Below are positions 1 through 5,346 of a DNA stretch of 12,903 nt, in pieces (within the stretch, counting starts at the first letter, position 1; the number at the start of each line of letters is the position of its first letter). Below the pieces are notes generated by a model, which was given only the letters and a program-made list of their open reading frames with translations, made no database searches and was not told the origin of the DNA. The stretch covers positions 69,586 to 82,488 of the forward strand of contig NVTQ01000001.1 in NCBI GenBank assembly GCA_002401635.1, read 5' to 3'. The translations under genes and the position numbers were made by a program. Source of the stretch: Pseudomonadota bacterium. GTDB taxonomy: Bacteria; Pseudomonadota; Zetaproteobacteria; Mariprofundales; Mariprofundaceae.

Positions 1-47
1 TCATCAACATCAAAAAAGATTGTTAATTCGTTATCATAAACTTTCAT
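1..47 (-). CDS. N-terminal fragment of a probable HAD-superfamily phosphatase (runs off the left edge)
   Basis: Only the first 15 codons are present, reading MKVYDNELTIFFDVD, with the next codon cut after GA. The hydrophobic strand followed by FFDVD(D/E) matches the first half of HAD motif I (hhhDxDxT), where the first Asp is the nucleophile. HAD enzymes in phage replication regions include nucleotidases and polynucleotide kinase-phosphatases, but which one this is cannot be told. The start is well supported: GGAGG lies 4-5 nt upstream and is part of the GGAGGATAA that ends the preceding gene, so the two genes are directly coupled. The HAD call is inference from about six residues. Confidence 0.5.
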   Translation of the reverse strand, partial: MKVYDNELTIFFDVD

Positions 48-641
48 TTATCCTCCAACGTCTACAGTGGCCATTTCTAACATATACTCTGCCTCACTGA
101 ACATTTCACCTTTATCTGTCTTTAAAAGGTATATAGGTTTAAAATCCTCATTATAATATCTTTCTACTACAATAGCTATCATAGCTCCTACTTTTATCTG
201 ATCTAGCTTTTCAAACTTAAATTTATGTTTTTTAGGAACCTCTACTTCTTTATAAGAGGATAACTCTATGTAAGAAGATGTATCAAATTTATGATCTTCT
301 AATTTTACTGGATCATCAAATAAAGTGTCTACTTTATATCTATCATCTAAGTCTGGTCTGTGCTTAGTCATATGTAACGCTGTTATAGCATTCCACGCTA
401 CATGAGCTAAATGATTAATCTTTGTCTCATGATCATAGTCTGGCTCATAAGGATTTTCAAAACTATTAAGATGTCTATGAAGAGAGTCTAAAGTGTCTAG
501 TAAAGGCAATCCTTTTAAAAAATTATAAGTACCATATTTAACCTCTCCAAACTCCCCAACCTTAATAACCTCTTCTAACATCCAGTTAGGCACATTTCTC
601 CATCTCATTTTTCCATTATTAAATCTTTTGCCAGTGCTCAT
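48..641 (-). CDS. dATP/dGTP diphosphohydrolase-like protein (DUF5664/MazZ-type N-terminal domain) with an extra C-terminal domain
   Basis: The 197-aa protein begins GKxxNNGKMRW and continues with FGEVKYGTYNFLKG (31-44), LHRHL (54-58), DHE (70-72) and NHLAHVAWNA (76-85). This is the signature I associate with the phage DUF5664 family, described as a dATP/dGTP diphosphohydrolase N-terminal domain. Members are all-helical NTP pyrophosphatases thought to convert dNTPs to dNMPs, and relatives act in diaminopurine (Z) genome phages. The conserved His, Asp and Glu residues are retained. Residues about 100-197 are not part of that domain. The last 50 look beta-rich (VGAMIAIVVE, IYLLKTDKGEMFSE) and may be a small barrel. 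The start has AAGGA about 5 nt upstream, fused to the stop of the peptidase gene. Likely role: trimming the nucleotide pool for phage replication. Substrate is inferred only. Confidence 0.75.
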   Translation of the reverse strand: MSTGKRFNNGKMRWRNVPNWMLEEVIKVGEFGEVKYGTYNFLKGLPLLDTLDSLHRHLNSFENPYEPDYDHETKINHLAHVAWNAITALHMTKHRPDLDDRYKVDTLFDDPVKLEDHKFDTSSYIELSSYKEVEVPKKHKFKFEKLDQIKVGAMIAIVVERYYNEDFKPIYLLKTDKGEMFSEAEYMLEMATVDVGG

Positions 642-642
642 A

Positions 643-1179
643 CTATCCTTTATATTTTTTCATATATTTATTTTTTATTTTTTTTCTATAATTTTTTACA
701 TATTTATGAGTTAAGAAATTACCTGTCTTAGATAAAGATTTATATTCTATTAAATCCATATGCTGTGCTAGTTTAACTTTCCATAAAGGTATTTTTAAAT
801 CTAATTCTTTGTAAATTATATCCATATAGTATACCCCGTCTATTTCTTCTTGAAGTATTATATCTCTATACTTTTGAGGGATGTCTGTTCTGTTTCCATA
901 CATACTTCCTTCGTTTAATAACTCATAGGCTTTAAAACATTCCTTATTATCTTTTTTATTTTTATAAATCCAATCTAAGTGGTGTCCAAGCTCATGTAGA
1001 AATGCTAAAATTAAATCTGTTTTAGTAGAACTAGATGATTTATACAGGGTTATTTCTCGGACATCCATATCCCATTCAGCTCCACCCTCTCCTTTTTTAG
1101 CAGGACGTATAGTAACCTTAATGCCTAATCCTTGAGCATATTTTTTTAGTCTGTCTAATTCCCTATCTCGTATCCCCAT
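643..1179 (-). CDS. HExxH zinc metallopeptidase-like protein
   Basis: This 178-aa soluble protein has LHELGHHLDW at 61-70, the HExxH zinc-binding and catalytic helix of zincins (H62, E63, H66). A Glu pair in LQEEIDG (E111/E112), on a helix about 45 residues later, could give the third ligand as in gluzincins. The C-terminus (from about 157) is very Lys/Tyr-rich and may contact nucleic acid. Small HExxH proteins of this size are common in phage genomes. Some relatives (ImmA/IrrE type) cleave or inactivate repressors, but that role cannot be shown here. The start is supported by TTAGGATAAG upstream of ATG, where the SD overlaps the stop of the metallophosphoesterase. No signal peptide is visible, so it probably acts in the cytoplasm. 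The fold call is firm and the function is unknown. Confidence 0.72.
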   Translation of the reverse strand: MGIRDRELDRLKKYAQGLGIKVTIRPAKKGEGGAEWDMDVREITLYKSSSSTKTDLILAFLHELGHHLDWIYKNKKDNKECFKAYELLNEGSMYGNRTDIPQKYRDIILQEEIDGVYYMDIIYKELDLKIPLWKVKLAQHMDLIEYKSLSKTGNFLTHKYVKNYRKKIKNKYMKKYKG

Positions 1180-1181
1180 AC

Positions 1182-2387
1182 TTATCCTAAGTACACCGGA
1201 AAACTATAGTAAAAACTTGTAGGACGGCTTTCTGTGTCTATATAAAAATTAATTGTCTGACCCGCAGTAGAATCATAACCTTTTACCTTAGCATAGGAAT
1301 CTTGGCCACATACTGATTCATTTACTATAATAGCACCTCTATCATAACATACATATTCATGCCAATGTCCCCATCTACTCATATGAATTCTTTTCTTAAC
1401 CTGTCTTCCTCTTTTTTCCATATGTCCAAGGATTACATTTTTTGTTGTATTTTGAAGCTCGTCTCCATGTTCATATAACACATTACTTCCGTATATATCT
1501 AAAATTGTAAAGCTATCTTCTGGGATTATAAATTCTACATTAGATAGCCCACTAGCCTCTGCTAACAACTTTAAAGACTTGTATATAACAAAGCTTAAGT
1601 TATTTAACCCAGGACTATTATAGGTTTTTCTAGGATCGTGTCTGTCGTGGTTTCCTGTAATACAAGGAATTGTAATTCTTACTCCTGTTAAAGCAATAGG
1701 TAATATCGTATCATGAAATAAAGACTCTATGGCCGACGCCATTTGTTTAGGATTAGTAAACTCACACCCTATCATAGACTCACTTCCATGCATTGTAGAG
1801 CTTTCTAATAGGTCTCCTATCAAAGCTATAATAACATGTTCTACATTAAAATCTACTTCCTTTTGTTCCATCTCTTTTAAGAACACAGTAGTCAATGCCT
1901 TCATTCGTTCTCTACATATTTCTAAGTTAAATGTATCTGTCTTTTTACCATAATGAACATCTGAAACCTGTAGCTCCATTGTCATGTCTTTTTTACTCTT
2001 TGTCTTTTTTCTTTTAGGTAGTTTTACCTTGGATACTTTTATATTTTTTAAAGCACTCTCTATTAAAAGTAAGGAGTTTTTTTCAAAGGACTGTTTGTCT
2101 CCTAATTCTCTTTCTATTTTAGAAACATATAGTTTCATTCTTTGATTTTCTCTTATACCAGACAAATCTTGATCATCAAAAGGAAATATTACTTTCTTAA
2201 GATTATTAAATCCTCCAAGTTTTCTAATATCCCAATCAGAAAGTTCAGCAAATTCATTGTATTCTGCTTTTGTGATCAGAGCAGGAGTTTTACCATAACA
2301 TTGACTAGCCTCTAAGATAGATTTACTAAAGGACTCTATAAGACTCCTTCTTATATCCTTCTGACTTTTATTGCTTTTTTTTGCCAT
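1182..2387 (-). CDS. Calcineurin-like metallophosphoesterase with N-terminal putative DNA-binding domain
   Basis: The 401-aa product carries the full metallophosphoesterase motif set: SDVHYG (D143, H145), GDLLES (G191-D192), GNHDRHD (N246, H247, D248), EHGDE (H307) and GHWHE (H341, H343). These bind two metal ions and hydrolyse phosphodiesters or phosphomonoesters. Residues about 15-70 (CYGKTP, ITKAEYNEF, DIRKLGGFNNLKKVIFP) resemble the helical repeat found beside HNH homing endonucleases, and a Lys-rich linker (123-133) follows. Both suggest a nucleic-acid substrate. I chose the ATG at 2387 because AAAGGA sits 7 nt upstream. An in-frame ATG at 2426 lies deep inside the upstream gene and has no SD. 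The gene overlaps the 82-aa gene by 20 nt. A promoter-like element about 110 nt upstream could give it separate transcription. The exact substrate is unknown; a nuclease or nucleotidase is plausible. Confidence 0.85.
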   Translation of the reverse strand: MAKKSNKSQKDIRRSLIESFSKSILEASQCYGKTPALITKAEYNEFAELSDWDIRKLGGFNNLKKVIFPFDDQDLSGIRENQRMKLYVSKIERELGDKQSFEKNSLLLIESALKNIKVSKVKLPKRKKTKSKKDMTMELQVSDVHYGKKTDTFNLEICRERMKALTTVFLKEMEQKEVDFNVEHVIIALIGDLLESSTMHGSESMIGCEFTNPKQMASAIESLFHDTILPIALTGVRITIPCITGNHDRHDPRKTYNSPGLNNLSFVIYKSLKLLAEASGLSNVEFIIPEDSFTILDIYGSNVLYEHGDELQNTTKNVILGHMEKRGRQVKKRIHMSRWGHWHEYVCYDRGAIIVNESVCGQDSYAKVKGYDSTAGQTINFYIDTESRPTSFYYSFPVYLG

Positions 2388-2616
2388 CTCGTTTTCCTTT
2401 TTTTTCTGCCACTGGTTTATATGCATCTAGGTGTAGTTCTAGCATTAACTTAGCTTCATTTATAGAAGACATGACATTAGCAATATCACGATACTCCATA
2501 TGATCATAGCATAATAATTGCATCTTGTCAAGTGCTAAAAGTATCCCAGGCACTTCTTTAGTTACTTTCTTAGCAAATACATATTCATATAAGTTATATA
2601 CGTTATCTTTTTTCAT
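2368..2616 (-). CDS. Small unrecognised protein coupled to DNA polymerase
   Basis: I do not recognise this 82-aa protein. It is mostly helical (YRDIANVMSSINEAKLMLELHLDAY) and ends in a highly basic tail (EKKGKRDGKKKQ) that could bind DNA or RNA. Its ATG overlaps the polymerase stop codon in a TAATG junction, with GGAGAG about 10 nt upstream, so translation is probably coupled to the polymerase. A longer frame would need a TTG at 2634 and is not favoured. Its position directly after the polymerase makes a replication accessory role possible, but there is no sequence proof. A near-consensus promoter lies inside the gene. Confidence 0.7.
   Translation of the reverse strand: MKKDNVYNLYEYVFAKKVTKEVPGILLALDKMQLLCYDHMEYRDIANVMSSINEAKLMLELHLDAYKPVAEKKGKRDGKKKQ
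2503..2531 (-). promoter_or_regulatory. Candidate sigma70-type promoter inside the 82-aa gene
   Basis: On the minus strand TTGACA (2531-2526) and TATGAT (2508-2503) are separated by exactly 17 nt, and TGC just before the -10 gives an extended -10 element. Transcription would start near 2496 and read into the metallophosphoesterase, metallopeptidase and diphosphohydrolase genes. The hexamers lie in coding sequence (codons for L-D-K and Y-D), so a chance match is possible. The architecture matches three other elements in this window. Confidence 0.5.
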
Positions 2617-5060
2617 TAATGGCCATCTCTCCAATTAATTGATTGAACAGCAGGCGCTCGAAGCTCTAAGCTAAGCTTTGTTGTATTCTGCATTAGATCT
2701 TCTACTATAACCTTACACTCATCTACGAGGCTTAGAGGGACGTTAAATATCAATTGATCATGTACTTGAGCACAACACCAAGCATCTAGTCCTTTTTCTT
2801 TAAACACCCTATTTATGGCTATAGCAGCCCTATTAACAATACTAGCTGCTAAGGATTGTATTTGAAAATTTCTAGAGTTATTAACTCCATTTTTATAATC
2901 TCTGTATATTTTTAATATTTCAAATTGTTCCATGGACTTTAATAAATATCTTCTATATTTAAAATCTAGAAGCTTATCTCCATATATATTATATAGTTTT
3001 TTAACCATAGGCAAGTGACGAACTCTTCCAGCTTCAGAAGAAACTAACCCCTCTTTTTGGGCTTTCCTTTTAGAGTCCTTCATCCATCTATCTAAACTAG
3101 GGTATGAATCTAAATAACCTGAAACTAGTTCATCTGCTTCCTCAGTAGAAATATCTAAAGTTTTTCCTAAGGCATAACCAGTCATACCATAAGGTATTCC
3201 AAGTGAATAATCCTTAGCATCTTGTCTCTTTTGTTTATTTAACAATCCTAAATAATTATCTGCTTTCTTATCAGCACTATACTCATACAATCCTTCAGTG
3301 TCGATAGCAATTGTAGAATAAAAGTCGTGTCCTTTTCTAAAAATATTTCTAAGTCCCTCGTCACCACTAACATGTGCAAAAACATTTGGCTCTAAACTTT
3401 CAAAATCTGAGTCTATAAATATTCTATTTTTTTCTGATATAAAGAAAGCTCTTATTCTATTATTATACTTTAACACTACCTTATCCTCCTGTCCTTCTTC
3501 TAAAGGTCTAGGAAGTTGTTGTGCATCTGATCCGTATCTACCACTAATAGTTCCGTGTTGTTTATAAGAAAAGTAATAGTATCCATCTTCTTGTCTTTCT
3601 AAAAATCTATTTATATAAGAACTTTCTATCTTGCTTAGTTTATTATAGTTATGTAAGTGTTTTATAAACTCATACTTACCCTCTAAAGAATCTACCATGT
3701 CATCATTAAATTGAGGAGAGCCTTTAGGTGTCTTAGATAATGGCTTTTCTTTTAGATAATCAAATACTATCTCTTTTAGTTGAGTTTTAGAAGTTATATT
3801 TATCTTCTCATTATCGTTGTCTTTTAAATATATTTTTTCTTTTATACTAAAACTAGTTCCAGGATCAAGTTGTACATTTCCTAATAAAAAAGATTTGCCT
3901 TCTCCATTTGGTAGTTTTTGTACCGCTGCTTTTGAGGTACTATATTTTCCGGCCTTAGTCATGGGAAGATCTAACTTGTAGTGCTCTACTACTCCTTGAC
4001 CATACTTTCCTCTAGGAGTCTCTTTTGTGTGTTTTTCCACTCTAGCACAATACCAATTATATACTTCATCTAAATTAAATAGAGACTTCTTTATTTTTTT
4101 CTCTAAACTGGATATATCTTTTACTATTTCTTTTTTAGAAGACTTTAAAAGGTCCATATCTAATTTGACTCCTCTAAGCTCCATTGGAATAGTTACTTCT
4201 CTGTATAAAGGCATAACTTCGTCCACAAAGAAAAACTCTTCGAGGGACTCTTCTTTTAGTTTTCTTAAGTAATAATTAACTACTCTTAATGTTAGATCTG
4301 CATCAGAACATGCATAAGGGGCCATAACTTCTAGGTCAGCTTTGTACATTTCATAATTAGTCTTAGTAGTAGAGCCTCCATTTTTAGCAACATTTTCTTT
4401 TAATATAATCTGTTCTTTATTAGCCTCATCTTCTACATCAAACCCTATATAACTCTGTACACTAACAGCCACTTCCTTTAAAGAAAAAACTCCTTCTTCT
4501 TCTAGTGTATGTTTTAGTAACTGTCCGTCTATATATATAGAACCTATTAAATCTATTCCATATTGGTTTTTTACAAATCTTACATCGAAAGACCCGTTCC
4601 ATGTAATTAACTTCTTATCTATTAGTTTATTAAGAAAGTATTCCATTTGGGAATTATTACTTTCTATAGTAACTAGCTTACCGTTTTTCCAAGTCTTAAT
4701 AGGAAAATAAAGCCCCGTCCCTTCCTTACCAGATACCGAAAACCCTATGATTTCATCTTGTCTAGTATTCAGTCCAGTTGTCTCTGTATCAAATGCCAAT
4801 ATGTCATAACAATCTATATACTCGTTTAGATACTGTCTATCTACATCAGTTAGGATAGTCTTATACTCCTTACTAACTTTAGATTTCTTTTTTTCTAAAA
4901 ATCTATCAGGAACATATATAGTATCGTCTGTGTTAAATATATATAACATCCCCCTAAGGTCTTTCTCTTCATTTAATACTTTTACTTCAGGATCATTTAT
5001 AAAGGATACAAAATCTTTATAATCAGAACTAGTTCTTATTGTTATTAGTTTAGTGGACAT
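2616..5060 (-). CDS. Family A DNA polymerase with 3'-5' proofreading exonuclease
   Basis: Replicative phage polymerase, 814 aa from the ATG at 5060. Exonuclease motifs: FDTETTGL (D91, E93), WNGSFD (N155, D159) and YACSDADLT (Y249, D253). All proofreading residues are kept and there is no 5' nuclease domain. Polymerase motif A is DSDFESLE (D552, E557). Motif B is RQDAKDYSLGIPYG (R612, K616, L620, Y624). Motif C is QVHDQLIF (H767, D768, Q769). TISGRYGSDAQQLP (about 504-517) is the TGR region. L620 corresponds to E. coli Pol I Phe762. Motif C has Gln where Glu is usual. An insert of about 90 residues (330-420) sits in the thumb. The in-frame ATG at 5066 abuts GGAG with no spacer, so 5060, with a 6-nt spacer, is preferred. 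The gene overlaps the 98-aa gene by 11 nt and the downstream gene by 1 nt. Confidence 0.97.
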   Translation of the reverse strand: MSTKLITIRTSSDYKDFVSFINDPEVKVLNEEKDLRGMLYIFNTDDTIYVPDRFLEKKKSKVSKEYKTILTDVDRQYLNEYIDCYDILAFDTETTGLNTRQDEIIGFSVSGKEGTGLYFPIKTWKNGKLVTIESNNSQMEYFLNKLIDKKLITWNGSFDVRFVKNQYGIDLIGSIYIDGQLLKHTLEEEGVFSLKEVAVSVQSYIGFDVEDEANKEQIILKENVAKNGGSTTKTNYEMYKADLEVMAPYACSDADLTLRVVNYYLRKLKEESLEEFFFVDEVMPLYREVTIPMELRGVKLDMDLLKSSKKEIVKDISSLEKKIKKSLFNLDEVYNWYCARVEKHTKETPRGKYGQGVVEHYKLDLPMTKAGKYSTSKAAVQKLPNGEGKSFLLGNVQLDPGTSFSIKEKIYLKDNDNEKINITSKTQLKEIVFDYLKEKPLSKTPKGSPQFNDDMVDSLEGKYEFIKHLHNYNKLSKIESSYINRFLERQEDGYYYFSYKQHGTISGRYGSDAQQLPRPLEEGQEDKVVLKYNNRIRAFFISEKNRIFIDSDFESLEPNVFAHVSGDEGLRNIFRKGHDFYSTIAIDTEGLYEYSADKKADNYLGLLNKQKRQDAKDYSLGIPYGMTGYALGKTLDISTEEADELVSGYLDSYPSLDRWMKDSKRKAQKEGLVSSEAGRVRHLPMVKKLYNIYGDKLLDFKYRRYLLKSMEQFEILKIYRDYKNGVNNSRNFQIQSLAASIVNRAAIAINRVFKEKGLDAWCCAQVHDQLIFNVPLSLVDECKVIVEDLMQNTTKLSLELRAPAVQSINWRDGH

Positions 5061-5346
5061 GATCATCTCCTGGTATCTCTGCTAATAGCTCTTCTGGAAT
5101 ATCTTCTACTATAGAAATCTTCCCCACTTCTTCTAGTTCTATAAGATCAGAATAGCCTGTCATGTCATGTCCTAAGTATAAAAAAGATTCGTCAACATCT
5201 ATAACATATCCACTAACAGTATTAGTCATAGATAGTGCCTCATTGATAGTGCTCATTTTAGTCATGGTTTTTAGAGTAACTTCTATAAAATCGCCTATTA
5301 AAAGCAATAGTCTTTTAGATTTATTTTTTCTAGCTGCTATATTCAT
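5050..5346 (-). CDS. Small unrecognised protein between primase-helicase and polymerase (possible SH3/Sm-like barrel)
   Basis: A 98-aa protein of unknown function. It has a basic N-terminus (AARKNKSKR), then alternating beta-like stretches (GDFIEVTLKTM, VSGYVIDVDESFLYLG, LIELEEVGKISIVED), and an acidic tail. The order 'G-D-hydrophobic ... G-hydrophobic-V-x-D-V-D ... hydrophobic-E-E-V' resembles small Sm/SH3-like beta-barrels. That is inference from strand pattern only, with no diagnostic motif. It starts in an ATGA overlap with the helicase stop and ends 11 nt inside the polymerase gene, so it is made in step with both. This makes it a candidate replisome accessory protein. No signal peptide or membrane segment is visible. 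Confidence 0.72.
   Translation of the reverse strand: MNIAARKNKSKRLLLLIGDFIEVTLKTMTKMSTINEALSMTNTVSGYVIDVDESFLYLGHDMTGYSDLIELEEVGKISIVEDIPEELLAEIPGDDHVH

Noticed and set aside
1729..1953. Plus-strand open frame of 74 codons
   Set aside because: It lies opposite the metallophosphoesterase, has no SD or family signal, and has a Ser/Leu/Ile-rich composition typical of an antisense shadow.
2388..2426. Upstream in-frame ATG for the metallophosphoesterase
   Set aside because: It has no SD and would enlarge the overlap with the 82-aa gene, while ATG 2387 has AAAGGA at a proper distance.
2617..2634. TTG start that would lengthen the 82-aa gene into the polymerase
   Set aside because: There is no SD before TTG, and the TAATG-coupled ATG at 2616 with GGAGAG upstream is a far better start.
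48..5060. A diaminopurine (Z) genome, from the diphosphohydrolase and unusual polymerase
   Set aside because: No PurZ or DatZ is present in the window, and similar diphosphohydrolase domains occur in many phages with normal adenine; kept only as a question to check.
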